This document shows, piece after piece, positions 50,900 through 64,000 of a stretch of DNA of 64,000 nt (position 1 is its first letter; each line of letters opens with the position of its first letter). A model generated the notes under the pieces. It had not been told where the DNA came from. It searched no databases and saw only the letters and a program-made list of their open reading frames with translations. The translations under genes and the position numbers were made by a program. Origin of the DNA: Onchocerca lupi (lineage: Eukaryota; Nematoda; Chromadorea; Rhabditida; Onchocercidae); the NCBI GenBank assembly GCA_028564675.1, contig JAOVVO010000227.1:1-64000 (forward strand), written 5' to 3'.

Positions 50900-53800
50900 A
50901 GAAATATTTAGAAAAAGGAAAATAAACTTGAAGGAAAATGAAATTTCGATCTTAATAGATTACAAGCAACTTATGAGTATATTACTGAGCCTGATAATGA
51001 AAAACCGAAAATTACTTTCGAGAAAGAAAGAAAATTGACAGATATTGACGACAATCGAAGGATGCAAGCAGTCGTTTGAATTTCACGTATTATTTTTTAT
51101 ATAATTTAAACTGGGCGAAGGCATTCAAATGTCTCACGTGTTCTTTCCCTTGATAATTATCATGTAAATAAATATTTTTTATCTTCAAATTTTCTTCAAA
51201 ATTATACCATTTTCCAGCAATCGGAACGTAAAAAGCGATAAAAACTTGAAGAATTTTGGTTAAGAAATTTTTAAAACGAATTTTATTCTTTAAAAATAAT
51301 GTTATGAATTTTTTAAGAAAATTTCGAGATCTTGAAGAAAGGATTACAAATATGAAATTTATTATAAAGAATTAGTCAAATAATAAAAGAGATGATATCT
51401 TATACTTTTTAAAAATCTATCTGATAATAAAAATTTCGAAAGAAATTTTTGGAAATGGAAAATAATAAAATTTGATAAGAAAATTTCAGCAATTATTGAA
51501 TCAACTTTTTTATAAATTATATATTTCAATACAACAAAAGTTCCCCTTCAAAATATTATCAAAGAGTTGGCTTTTCAATAAAGTGTAAAATGTTAGCATT
51601 CGACCAAAATTTTGCGCTAAAACTACAAATTTGCTTTAGTACTGTTTGTTTACGAACTAGTTCCAAACAACTCATCCATCGAATGAGTTTATGATGACTT
51701 AACTAATTCAGGATTTTTATGAATATCAAAAAGTGTAATGAGAATGAAAAGAAGCAGTCAATAATACCAAGATATTAAAATGTATTGTGGCAAGAAAATG
51801 ACACCACTTCCAGTACTGCCAAAAAAACCTCATTTATCATTAAAATTTGGGTTTTGTAATAAAGAAAGATTCGTAATAGTTCTCTTTCTCTCTCTCTCCG
51901 TTTTAGATTTCAGACATATTTATTTAGTATTAAAAAGTTTATTAAAAATTTACCATCCAAAGAATAATATTAATGGTTAATGGTAATGGTTTTAATAAAG
52001 TAAACATTGAGATTTTTAGGTAAGTTACTTTTTTATATAGTGAATTTTAGTAAAATGATGGGTTGTACAGATATTTATGAACGGAATATCTCACATAAAA
52101 ACACACACAGCTCCCATCTATGATTGCTGTTGATCGTTTCAACAAATATTCATCAAATTTTTTTCTCGTTTCCCGTTATCAGCTTAATCTCATGAATTTT
52201 TTTGTCACCCATCTTTCGTCTTCTCTTCATATCCCTCAATCAAATTAATGTCATATAAATTAACATGAGATGGAAATATGAAATGAAAAATTTTCATGAA
52301 AAGTGATTTCTTCTGAGTAAAATTGGAAAATATTAATGGAAATACTAAATATTTCCCAAAGAAGTTGACATCTGCAATATTTTTTTGCCTGATTTCTCCA
52401 AAAATCTCTTGACAGTGAATGTGTTTACAATATTTCGATGTGAGTCAAAGTTGGCTTATTCATCTCGGAAAAGGGTTTCAAACAAAACTTTTGTTTTTTT
52501 CTTTTTTTCATCGATTCCTTAAATGATTCATTTTTTTGGTGGATATTTCACAAACAATACGAGTAGGTTAAAATTCAGTGATTCGTTTCAAACTTTTTTA
52601 TCAAAATTTCTGAATACAGAAACAAATGTAGCATTCATACTCTCTAGCATATAATTTTTAAAAACATCCGATTGGGTCTGAGATTTTTTCAATATTAATG
52701 CTTCAATTTATTTTATTAACAATTTAATGCGTTTCAATGACAATACTTAAAAAACTCAAGAAAATGTATTTGTATTACAAAAATCTCGCAAAACTTTGTA
52801 TTTTAAATAAATTTTTAAATTATTTTATTCATTTTTTTTTCCCTACACGATCATAGAATTTTTCATCGTTGACAAGATTTCTCATCGTTGAATTAAATTA
52901 TTTCTATTAACAATACTTCTAGCGAATAACTATATAGTTTCCAACAATTGCTTTCTAATATGAAAGAAAAGTAGTTTCATTTTCAAGGTTAACAATTTTC
53001 TTTGAATTCGTAAATCGATAATATCTTGAAAGATCAATAATATTTCTTATCACGGCCATTTTGGACAAAATTATCATCCATTTCATGAAATTTAATTTAT
53101 ATTGATTCATTGTATTGATATTATTCAATTCTGATCAAAACCTTTCAAGTGCCGTTTAAATAAGTGATTATCAGTTCATTCTTTTCAGAAGTTTAAGTGC
53201 AAGATGAATTTAAAAAAAAAAAAAATAAAGCTGTCTATGACCGAGTTTTGATAAATTTATAATTATTCTATTGCTTTTCTATCATGACAGTCATATCTTA
53301 TATTCAAAATTGATTTATTTTCAGCCTAAATTGCTTTTCTAGTGTTTGAAACGATTTTCCTATGATATTACAGTCTTACCTTCATAAGCATCTGCAAGTT
53401 TCAGTCAAATTAGACATCCTCAGAATTGCCAGAATTTAATGACAGCGAAAAATTGATAAAATGATTCAATATATATCACTGAAATGATAAATGAAGAAAA
53501 ATAATAATTCGCGTATCATTGAAAAGGTACATTATTTATGCCAGATCTGTCCTGCGAGAAATGTACAGTGATATCAAAGTATTTACTCGTTTTCTTTTGA
53601 ATTGTTTCAGGCTGTAACTGTAATGTAAAGTTCCAAACTTTGGTCTTCTCCTTATCATCCTAGATTTTATCTTAAAGATAATCAATCAGTAATGATTTTC
53701 TCTCAAAATAAGAAGACGATTTTTTCATTAAATCCAAAAAAAAAAAAAAAAAAACCACAAAAAAGGAACAAAAATTAATGATATTCATTGTCTTTTAGTC

Positions 53801-56800
53801 CGTCCGAATAAAGAAACTATTGTTTTCCTCGATGAATAATTTAGCTAATTAGAAAAGAGTTTTTCTTTTGTTTTGGATATGCTTTGCTTACTAAGTATCA
53901 CTGAAAAAAATACTGATTAGAAGATGAAAATAATTTGATATGTATGATTTTAAGAAGACATTATTATTAAGACAAGTCGATATGATTGCACCTTGCAACG
54001 GTGTCTTATCTCCTTCAATTGCAAAATCTTTTGAATTGAAAATCACGCAAACTGAAACTTTTTTACGGATTATCATTTAATAATACAATGAATTACAACT
54101 GCAATAAGCCCTCTTTATCCACGGTTCAGTAACTTAGTGTTATCAAAAAAGATAAAAAAGAAGCGCCCCTAGTACTCATCAAACATGGTTGCTTATCAAG
54201 ATAACACATTAACGGAACTTTAAAACACCGTTGCATATTGCTTAATAGAAGCAAAACGATGTGAACTATTGATAATGAAATCAAGAGTTGAATAAAATGG
54301 ATTTGATAAAAGACTGATATCTTCTTCCAAAGAATTGAATGAAAAGAAATTTTTCAACAGAAAGAAATATGTTGAAGTTAGAATTCATCTATAATTCATC
54401 ACAAAGCTCAGGTGACTATAAAATCAACAAGTGATAGGGTATGAGGAGAATGAAAAATGTATCGGTGCTTTAAATCTTATCTTATTCAATGTTTACAAAA
54501 TTATTGTGCTTATATTGAAGAATAATATCAGCTCAATCTACTGAAGTGAGACGAGTGAAAAATGTACAGTAAGATGTTATCATGATAATGAAATTGATCG
54601 TCTTTACTGATTTTCTTATCGTACAAACATTTCCAATAATTTCGATGAAATTAAAATCAAGAGAAGAATGTCTGTCTGAAAAAATTCTCAAACAGAAAAG
54701 AATTGTGAATGAACTAAATGAATGAAGCAACATAAATTCTATATGAAAACAATATAATGAAACAAAAATTTCCGAAAATTTTTTCGTTAGTTATAGAGAT
54801 GATAAAATAATTGCAAAAAACTAAGTCATTTTGTTTTTTTTTTTTTCTTTCAGCCCTTTTGAACATTTAATCTATTGAATCTCATCAAGTTCATAAATCA
54901 ATAAGTTTTTTTGTTTGCTGCACGTGATGGCTAATCAGGTTATAAAAAAAGTTCCGATAGAAAATTAAGCAAATACAAAAAAACAAAAAAATTTGGCAAA
55001 ACAAAACATACTTTAAATCGGCTTCTTTAAATATTTGATATAATGTGACATGCACCATATTCACTTTTTCAATATTTTTAAGAACCTGGAACAAAAAATC
55101 GTACTTAACCTTATTTTCATAAGTTAATTGTGCACGTATAGTAAAGAAATAAATTGAATTTGCCCGCAAAATAACTGGAATTCATGATTAATATGCGAAT
55201 AAATAGGAAAAGTAATGACAGCAAATCCATACTAAGTACTCGATTATTTCATTGGTCGCCGATTAATAAATTTAACAAAATTTCAGGAAGAAGAAAGAAA
55301 CGTTCCGAATAAGAAGTAAAGAAAATACTGCGGAATCGTTTATTGTGCAATAAATTTATTTTGCTGTTGAAGAAATAACGAAAAGAAAATGAGAAAATGG
55401 CAAGTTCATTTTAATATTTTAGTAAAAAATGAAGTGTAAAATAGTTATGTCAACAGATTGCTCGTTTTCTTACCCAACTCAACTTTTTCACCCATCCTGG
55501 CTTCCGAGAATGAAAATTTGGTACATCGAGTTAACGCACTGCAAATGGTTTACAAGTGGTGAAAAGGTTAATAATTGTTGTCTCGAATGCATATGTTCAC
55601 TTATTCATTCTGATGGGAACGGAAATGACGACTAAATTTCCGGTTTTCCAACCCATAATGTATTGTTTCAATCAAAACGCATGTCGGAGATCACGTTGGA
55701 TATTTCGGTATTAGAATAATTTGTATTTATATTACCAGATATTAATTTTAAAGTTTCTTATAATCCACAACTTCGAAACTTATAATTTTGATATTTTTCA
55801 TTCGGATTGTAATGTCAATAATAGGGTCAACGGTAAGCAAAATGATTATTTTTCAGTGAAAAAATTGATAGCAAAAATAAGACTTAGAGGAAAGTTTAAA
55901 ATTTAATACACTTCAAATGGTTGTTTGAGATTTTAACACACCAGAATCTTTAAAATACCTCAATCTAGAATAATCGGCTAGGAAAAGAAATTTTAAACAA
56001 TTTTTTTTCTTTTTCTTATCTCACTTTGCATTCAGTCAGGCTTCCTTTTCTTTAAAAACTAAAAGATTCATTTTCTGAAAAAATATAAAAACGCATAGTT
56101 CTTTATAAAATATACGCTCTCAACTCTCACTGAAATAATAGGAAAAGTAGAATATTATTTCTGCGGTACAGAAAGACTGCTTCAATTATTTTGTAATCTT
56201 CAGAAAAAGTAGAATTATTTGAGGTTATACAAGCAGCATGAATCGTTTTTATTGTTAATAAAGCTTGGGAATAAGTTTTAATGGCATTAGAAATTATGCC
56301 ATTAAGAAAAAGTTAAATTTGAATAGTTTTAATAGCATTAGATATTATTTGCATCAAATGGCTGAATATTGAGAAGAAATGATAGGAAAAAAGCTACTCA
56401 GTTGAAAACAAAAAATGAAAAAGGGAAGAAAGAAAGAAAGAAAAGAAGGAAATAATTAATGAATCTTTAAATGAGATGCAAGACTCTTAATGAAGGAATT
56501 AAAAGAATCTATTATAATCTGCAACATTCATCCTGTATTTAGAAGTTACAAATTCTTATTTAATTTGTTTCTCTGCTTAAAGCTCTACCTACCAGCCTAT
56601 TTCTTATTATACTTCAGTCTAGAAGCATTTGAAATTAGCTAGCACGGCAACTTGAGTAATCAAGCATTCATTGGTCTTTGAAAAAGATAATGAATGCAAA
56701 AAGGAATATGGAAATAAAGCAAGAGAAGTTTTGCTAATAAAAGCAAGAAGTGTGAAACAGAGATGCTGCCGGTAAATATTTTTTGAAAGAAGAGAAACCG

Positions 56801-56980
56801 AAGACACAATGAATGAGTGGTGCTCGAATTGAAAGTTAACATGCAAATGCACATTAAAAATATACGCGAGAATTCTTTGTTTGCTTCTCAATGATAATTC
56901 TGAGTAACTTTCGCTACTCCTATCTATTATTTCAGTCATAATTCCCCTAATTCCTTCTTCGTACAATTATTTATATGCTT
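50900..56980. other. Long stretch with no supported gene
   Basis: About 6 kb. Isolated open frames (for instance 55169-54891 minus, 55429-55635 plus, 56966-56619 minus) are AT-biased and hydrophobic or low-complexity, and none extends through a consistent splice pattern. A possible exon at about 54060-53985 (CVIFNSKDFAIEGDKTPLQ) follows a TTTCAG acceptor but has no partner in frame. Confidence 0.5.
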
Positions 56981-56986
56981 TGAAAT

Positions 56987-57300
56987 AGCTGAATCCGGCC
57001 ATGGCCGATTCAGCTAGTCTAAATGAATAAAAATGTAACTGTTCGTTTGTCCAAAATCTTAGATCTCCGAAAGTTCTTCAACATGCTCCTATTCGAATGC
57101 AACATTGCATCAAACGTTGTGTGAAAATGAGTAACGAACATTTAGATTTGCAATTTGTATCTATTTCGCTTTATACTGATAGAGACAACAATTAAGAGCT
57201 AAAAATAAATAAATAACCATAAATAGCAAATAACAATAATGAATAATGATAGTCATAATAATAAATAATAAATAATAGTAATAATCTTAAGTCATTATTA
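56987..57300 (+). mobile_element. Helitron-like junction: 3' hairpin and CTAG followed by a 5' TC end
   Basis: A near-perfect palindrome at 56987-57015 (AGCTGAATC, core CGGCCATGGCCG, ATTCAGCT) runs into CTAG (57014-57017). The next bases, from 57018, are TCTAAATGAATAAAAATGTA, closely like the Helitron 5' end at 8324, and the following AAAATCTTAGAT...AAAGTTC matches the minus-strand terminus at 12371. A TAA-rich tract follows to about 57300. No coding part is present. It could be a head-to-tail junction or a short non-autonomous copy. Confidence 0.5.
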
Positions 57301-60300
57301 TTTTTGAAAAAAGAAGAGATTTTGATTTCACTGAAAAATTTTAAATAATGAGCGCTTTTGAATGCGATATATGAGACAAAAAAGGAGAAAATTCTGGACT
57401 GATTTAGAAGCAGAGAACATTAATTAAATGAGTAAGTAATAGAAAAGTTTGGAAACTTACCGAAGTGAAGAGGAAAGTGAGTCTATTAATTTATAAAAGA
57501 CTAAACTAATTTACAAGTAGAAAATGTGCATGTTTTCAAATCAGAAAAGCAGGTCGATAATATTGCTGATCTTCTCGACAGCGAACTCATTATGATAACG
57601 AAAGTAAGACGATGGATGGGTAAGGTGGCGAGAGAAATGTCGATTGTGAATTGAATTCGTTCAAATTAAATTAACCAATTGAACGAATGACTAACGAATG
57701 GAACAAAGTACTATAATAAAGATAAAATTTACTGCCTCTTCTCCAAATGTTGATCTTCCACGCCGTATTGATAGTGATTTCATTTGTATACTCATGAAAA
57801 CGTTCATAGATATTGAATTTTTTTTATTTTGAAAAATGTTCAAGAAATTGGGTCGAAAATTTGATCCATTTCCAAAAATTTATTTCCAGTGCAACAATAA
57901 CACTGCACGGAAAATAATGTTTCAAAATTATTCGGATTTTCTTCTTTATAGAAAGAAGAAATGACATTAACTTCGTTTGTAATTCCGACCATTCCAAAGA
58001 GTTCTAAGTGTAAGGACAACAAAAATTGTTCAGTTTTGAGACGTCAAATGACTGGCGTATCGAACAAGACACTAAGTCTTTCCTTATTCAATTTAAAATT
58101 ATCAACAAATGAGAAAAATTCATTCTCTGTGGATATTTAGAAAGTCAATAATAATAATAATGTTTTTCGAATATTATTTGCTGAATATAGTGAAATAGAA
58201 AACTCAATTTAATTTGGTTCAATTTATTTCAGCTTAATTTCATTCTGCTCCCTTCTACTGTAGTCGCAAAAAATTGAAATGAAATCAAACAAAATTAGGA
58301 AATGGAGGAAAAAAAAACTTCAATTTCAGATTAAGGACATGATACAATTGTGGATAGTAAAAGAAACAGAAGGAAGAATGGTGCTGTCACTTTCGAGATA
58401 TGCAGTACTGATCCGATGATTGCTAAGATGGATGATTATTGATAAGAAAGATTACAACAGCTAAGAATGGCTGTGATATGTCAACACAAGGTTATTACTG
58501 TTATTAAATGGCAGTATTACGATTAATTGTTAATAAATCGAAAAAGGAGGGCATAAATGGCATCAATCGAAGTTTAATTGATCGTAAACCATGCAATTCC
58601 GTTGCAGTTGCATGTAGAGATTATAAAAATTTGAAAAAGAATAAAAAGCTGGGTTGGTGTTTATCCGATTTCTTTGAATGATGTTCATCTTTTCATATTG
58701 ATGGCGCAAAATTCAAAGACTTTGAGTCATGCATTCTATTCTAATGATGTTCATCATTTGTTTAAACAAGTAAACTGAGCTTAACGAAGAGTAAACAATA
58801 AGTAAAAGGATATAGTATAGACATTATGCATAATATTTCTTTTGTCCGAACGAAACTCGTTTTTTGTAAATCAATGATTCGGTATAAAAACTTCAATCTC
58901 ACTAAAAAACTGTAACTTAGTATTTGAAAACTTGATCTAGTTTCTATTGTATTAAAAAGTACTGCGTCATGACAGTCTAATAAATTAAAATTGGGATGTT
59001 AAATGAGTCTACCCCAAACATCTTCACAACTGATGCTTGGCTGTGTCTTATGAACAATTGTGTCAGCAGCCATTATAACTGAAACTTTGCTTAAATGACA
59101 ATTCAGTAGTCCTCTGTGCCCATACTGACACAATTTCATATTGGGAAAATTTGTAAATCAAGTACAAAAATTTTTCGTAGATAACTGGTGAGACAAAACA
59201 AGTATATTAAAAATCTTCGGTAAATTGAGCACTGTATTGATTACGAGAAAAGTGTTGTGATTATCAGGTTTATGATTCTAAATCTGAGATTTCTTGAATT
59301 TTTTCATGGAATTGAAGATATAAGAATAAAAAAAGTATAATTTGGAAAATTGAAAGATAATTCATAGTTCCCAACATCATTTGCAAAATATCTCATTAAA
59401 TTCAGTGGATATACAAATACTGCATTTTATAGTATAGTGGTAGAAAGGATTGACAATGAATGACAATATTTGACAGTATCGATAAATCATGTTGAACCTT
59501 GGCTATTCTTGCTTGTGGACATGATTTCACTGCCATTTAGAGACACGGATGCAATCGAAAAAAATTATTAGTAATATCCCCTACTCACAAAATGATAATC
59601 AAAAAGTGCATTTTGCCCATCTGCTTTGTGTTTACGGAGATACAGGAAATCATCAGCTGATGATTTCATGTAGTTCAGCTGAGGCAGTTTAGTCACAACT
59701 CAATCCACAATCCAATCTTGAGGATTTGAAACTGAAATCAGTTAAGTTGAAGTGAGTTCAATAGCAACTCAATTTCGAGTTCGAATTCAGGAAAAGCGGC
59801 AGTTCCACAATTCAGCACTAGCGATGCAGTTTGACGGTAGCAGAAGTTCAAGTTCAAGTTCAGTCAGAACTCAATTTTGAGGACAATTCCACGACAGCAG
59901 GAGCCAAATTTCAACGGCACGAGCAATAACAGTTCATCAAGGGGCAAGAGCACTGGTGAAGCAAAAGGAGAACAACAATTACAAAGAGAAGATACGACAT
60001 CACTTAACAATTATCCGAGAATATTATCAGTAGAGTCGATCGCTAGGGTTATTCTTCTTCCTTACTCTAATTGAAGAACTGCTCCTAGAATCTTCTTTGA
60101 GTGCAATTTTCTTTGCAACTTTCTTTGAATGACGGACTGATTATTCCGATCACTCTCTTTTCCATGAATGCTTTGGTTAATCTTAACTCTTTATATAGTG
60201 GAAGTTTCTTTACCAAATATCAATCCTATCACAATTTATGGCACGTTAACTTATAGCACAAAGAGAGTTAGTTTACAATATATTAACTTCAGTATAAAGG

Positions 60301-61382
60301 GATCTTGTTTTCTATCTGTCAACGGTAGCGAAATTTTACAATATATTAACATAGAGCAAAAGGAGTTTGTTTACTCTGTTTTACCATAGCTCGACAAGAT
60401 TTACAATATGTTAACTATATTGAAAACTTGGTTATACCAGAATATTTCTATCACATGAAAACATTTTAACAAAAACAAAAACATATTTTTGGAAAAAATT
60501 CACGCCTTTCTTCAGATGGAAAATTTCAGCAATTATTATCTTGCAACTATATTGTTTAAAAAATGATTTAAAAAAAAAAAAAGAATCAGATTACTGAAGT
60601 ATTTAGACGCCGAAAAAGAGCTTAACTATGATGCCTAAGATTTTCCAATTTTGTCTTCCCTGTCAAATATCTCAAGAAATTTAGATTAAAGCACTTGAAA
60701 TCGAAATCATGAAGCAATAAGACTCTAAAACAGAGATTATTACGCTAAAATTGAATTCTTTTCTTCTTCTAAATCAGTTTTGCTTCGCCTTTTGAGTGTC
60801 TAGAAAGAATTAGTTTAGAGAATACATAAGCACTGAAAAATAGCCTGACTCTCATATCCAAGACTGACTTCTTTTATTAAATTCGTACACCACTCTAATC
60901 TTCGTATAAGTGTCACAGCAAATGCCTTCAACATTTAATTCAGAACTTCTAGACAAAAAGAAAGCTTCTATATCTTGAGTCAAACAAGTTGCTACATCGT
61001 TTGGATGCATTTAGAAGAAAAGTATTACTGTGCAACTACAAAGAGAATGTCTGTCCTCAAAATTTTTTTAATGCTGTAGTGAGCAAGACAGTACATATAA
61101 TTGAAAATAGTGAGAACTAAAATAGCAAAAATTTTAAATTCAAATTCATAGTTTGAAAGCATAATACATGCAATTATTGCAACATGCAAAACATTAGCAT
61201 AAAAGATAAGCAACGAGTCTTTTCATACCAAAAGATGTGTCTAACACGATGGAACCATTCAGTTTTAAGATAACGCTTTTGTCTTACACTAAATTATAAA
61301 GTCAATGTGCATGAAAAAGAATTTCATATATAAGACCCAAGTGGTTCTGCACAAAAATTAAAAAATAGAAAAAAGATTAGCT
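57301..61382. other. Long stretch with no supported gene
   Basis: No exon set is supportable. It contains a GTTCAAGTTCAAGTTCAG-type, CAGTTC-rich patch at about 59.65-59.95 kb, resembling in style the repeat at 21.2 kb, and a degenerate tandem repeat at 60.23-60.42 kb. Confidence 0.5.
60230..60420 (+). repeat. Degenerate tandem repeat, period about 63 bp
   Basis: TTTACAATATATTAAC recurs at 60272, 60335 and 60400 (TTTACAATATGTTAAC). The AAAGGGATCTTGTTTTC / AAAAGGAGTTTGTTTAC segments between them are related, and a shorter partial copy lies upstream. Spacings are 63 and 65 bases. Confidence 0.7.
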
Positions 61383-61675
61383 TTAAACGGACTCTTCGCT
61401 CACGTTCTCACCCAGTTCAGTACGATAAAAATCAACAATACTAGCTCCATGTCCAGCAACGTACTCATGAACTGTCTGTGAAGGATTCAGCATAAATGCT
61501 TGTCTTAATAACTGAGTTTCATTTTCATCAATATGCGTGACCTAAAATAACATACAATTATAAATTTTCAAAATATCACAGCAAATTCAGAACTGTAAAA
61601 CAATAACAAAAACCATTGTTAATGAATTACCTGAATACTTCCCTTCGAACGCTTTTACTATTTCTTGCTCATTTT

Positions 61676-61710
<35 letters not shown>

Positions 61711-63703
61711 TATTTTGTTGCCACCAATTTTAATTTTCGATTCTGATTAATACTTTATTCTAAAAAGTTTAAACTAGAAGTATGAACTCAAATGCTTATA
61801 TTTAAAAAATTCGTATATCTGGTCTTATGTTGTGTCAACAATACGAGTGCAACCGCTTAAATTTAGTGAGACCAAATAAATGGAATTAAAAGAACAGATA
61901 TTCCAGAATTCCCTCAATTAATTTCGCTTCACTCTTCAGTCTTTTTTTTTTTTTTTTGAACCGAACCGCTTAAAAAGTTACATTATTAATTCCAACCAAC
62001 CTCTCCATCATAATAGGCATTGATTTCGTCTTCCCGAGATTCCTCCTCTCTCACAACTGTTGTTTTCTTTGCAGCCAATGGTGTACCTAGTGTTAAAGAC
62101 CTAAAATATATTTTCTATCATAAAATTTTATATAAAAATAATTTTATTAATGCACATGTAATTATCTCAAATTCGAAATAAAGTATCTTATTTCATTGTA
62201 TTCACACGTTTCTACGAACACAATGACATTAAACTGAGCATGTGATGGTCGATAAAGTGATTTACCTCATTCCTACAATATGTTGACATAACTGCTGCCC
62301 CAATTTTTCAGTTGGAAAATTAGTTTTGTTCGAGCTCTTCAGGCCAATAACAGATACATATCTTCCCATGCATACAGTATCGGTACCTTCTTACAAAAAA
62401 CTGTTTATTAATCAACTTGTCAAGTAATGTTTTAATGAAATTTTCACCAAATTTTTTAAAGACATATAATTTCAAGCAGTAAATAAATTTCATACCATGA
62501 AATTTACTGCTTGAAATCATATGCCTTTAAAAAAGCAAACCTTTGGGATGTGCGTAGCCAAAAAGTTGAACATCAGGTGGTGCCAGTATTAGCTGCGCTC
62601 TAGAAAGGGTTATGTTTTCACCAAGTTTACCGACTGTTTTCGTAATTAAATGTTTGACTGGATTACCATTTTCTGATGTTTTGAGAGAATTAATACCTGT
62701 AATACTGTTTAGAGAAAATCAGCAGGATACTTTTAGAAATTAGAATTAATGAATATTTCGTATTTCATAGCGCCGAGAAAACCAGATGATCTGAAACTCC
62801 ATGAAAGTTCTGTCTGAATTTCTAAATTTAACAAATATAAAGTAAGGCTTTATTTCAGTAATTAAAAAAAGAATTAAAAATTTTAAAAAACCTTAAAGTA
62901 ATAGAACAATTTCAAATAAACTTATTCTGTAACTAAATCATGCAGTAGCGATTTCCTTACAGATTTCTCTTTCAGAATGGAAACAGCGAAAATATAAATC
63001 TGCAAATGAAAGAAAAAAAATTTAATGCTCACATGTTTCTGTTTAAAAAGTTACTCACTTGAATTCAATAACTTGAAGCCATCATTGACTGTTCCATTCT
63101 GATCATGATCAGCAGCATGCAAAACCGCTTTAACCACATTTTCAACCTAAACTTATTTCTTACAAATAATTCAGATTCACAAAAAGAATGTCATATTAAT
63201 AATTCTAAAACATAATAAGCATGATAGTTAAAATTCCAAAATGAATAAGTCCAATGTGACAATCACACAGTTTATAACATCGATTATTGAATTTTCATCA
63301 AAGTTTTTAATAAAATGATTCTCTATGAAAATTAATCATATTTTTCTATAACCTACCAATTGTTTAAAATGTTCGTTTCTGGAAACAAAATCCGTCTCAC
63401 AATTTAATTCAACAATAGCTGCCTTATTGTCCTTCACTAGCACCGATACAACACCTTGTCTTGTTGGTCTATCACCAAGTCTGGAAAACAATTTGACTCT
63501 ATAATTTCAAAGCATAAAAAATACACTTAAAAAACACGAGAGATTACTAACAGTTACTTTGCAGCTTTCTCCCAGCCTTCTTCTATAGCCCTTTTTGTCA
63601 ACCATTTGATAGCCTCATCCAGATCATCTGGTCCAAATTTATTGAGTGCTTTGCGGCAATTCACATAGCTGTACCCAGTCTTTTTTCGCAATTCTTTTAA
63701 TGC
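61383..63703 (-). CDS. tsfm: Mitochondrial translation elongation factor Ts (5' end incomplete)
   Basis: Nucleotide-exchange factor that regenerates EF-Tu-GTP during mitochondrial translation. Seven exons: 63703-63558, 63480-63357, 63146-63059, 62696-62541, 62386-62266, 62100-62001 and 61541-61383. All are phase-consistent and give 297 residues. The N-terminal UBA-like domain reads LKELRKKTGYSYVNCRKALN, then DDLDEAIKWLTKRAIEEGWE. The core follows with NKAAIVELNCETDFVSRNEH, the EF-Ts signature equivalent to the bacterial ETDFVA.N motif. The C-terminal part includes VGKLGENITLSRA and the final VHEYVAGHGASIVDFYR, typical of the family. The first coding exon seen starts after a CTTCAG acceptor in phase 0. 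The start codon and mitochondrial presequence (some 30-50 residues) must lie upstream, probably beyond the right edge. Intron 4 contains a strong inverted repeat. Confidence 0.95.
62469..62516. repeat. Inverted repeat in an EF-Ts intron
   Basis: ATTTCAAGCAGTAAAT(AA)ATTTCAT at 62469-62493 pairs with ATGAAATTTACTGCTTGAAA(T) at 62497-62516. That gives about 21 paired bases, a 2-base bulge and a 3-base loop. It would form a stable hairpin in the pre-mRNA between exons 4 and 5. Confidence 0.9.
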
Positions 63704-64000
63704 CTGAAGTGAACATAGGATAAACAAATATTAACGAAACTGGCAAAATGGATGGAAAAAATACTAGAAAATAATTTAATCATGACCTTACGAAAAATAC
63801 TGAAATGCTAACTTGCACTAGAAGTAAATTTGGCTAATTACTTCCCAAGTGAAAAGCTTCTATTTCATAAGCATTAGAGGAAAATGACGGTAATGCTTGA
63901 AACGGGAATATGATCAAAATTCAGACAAAATTAGACCGTCGTGAAGTGCAGCAAATACAGCGAACTTAATTCATTTTGCATTATTCACTCGAAAAATCTG

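Noticed and set aside
54891..55169. 92-residue minus-strand frame with a hydrophobic C-terminal end
   Set aside because: The AT-rich composition explains the length and hydrophobicity, and neighbouring exon candidates do not share phase.
1..64000. CRISPR arrays, bacterial operons or viral integrations
   Set aside because: None of the required repeats or genes is present. The window is ordinary nematode nuclear DNA with spliceosomal genes.

Overview
The window is AT-rich nuclear DNA from a nematode. The evidence is small exons with TTTCAG-type 3' splice sites, likely spliced-leader acceptors a few bases upstream of several start codons, and protein families typical of worms. Intron sizes, composition and gene content would suit a spirurid (filaria-like) parasite, but I cannot fix the genus from sequence alone. 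All but one of the recognisable genes lie on the minus strand.

The centre (26.0-38.9 kb) holds one very large gene, a non-ribosomal peptide synthetase of 4,214 predicted residues. About 97% of it is encoded in a single 12.2-kb exon. Its order is carrier-C-A-T-C-T-C-A-T-C-T-TE. The leading carrier, the two modules without adenylation domains and the terminal thioesterase identify it as the likely ortholog of C. elegans NRPS-1, which works with PKS-1 to make nemamides, the hybrid polyketide-peptide hormones of the canal-associated neurons. The partner genes (pks-1, pkal-1) are not in the window.

Left of it, from the edge: a lone 5' exon leaving the window (0.2-0.3 kb), calcineurin B (0.9-3.9 kb), a small unrecognised 3' gene end at 7.9-8.3 kb, a composite Helitron of about 4.1 kb (8.3-12.45 kb) carrying a broken PIF1-like helicase and a minisatellite, a complete GT31 galactosyltransferase-like gene (14.2-16.9 kb), a decayed DEAH-helicase fragment (19.7-19.9 kb) and the plus-strand IST1 (ESCRT-III regulator) gene (22.8-25.5 kb), which converges on the synthetase.

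Right of it: a four-exon gene that appears to encode only the secreted ligand-binding domain of a Cys-loop receptor (40.8-42.7 kb), an unrecognised eight-exon gene (48.4-50.8 kb), a second pair of Helitron-like termini at 57.0 kb, and mitochondrial elongation factor Ts (61.4-63.7 kb, 5' end incomplete). Long stretches at 42.7-48.4 kb and 51-61 kb show no gene I can support.

Exon models were built by eye from splice sites and reading phase. In the gene models for calcineurin B, GT31, IST1, the synthetase, the receptor-like gene, the 48-kb gene and EF-Ts, every junction keeps frame. I see no operon or gene cluster for the peptide product. The neighbours look like unrelated housekeeping genes.
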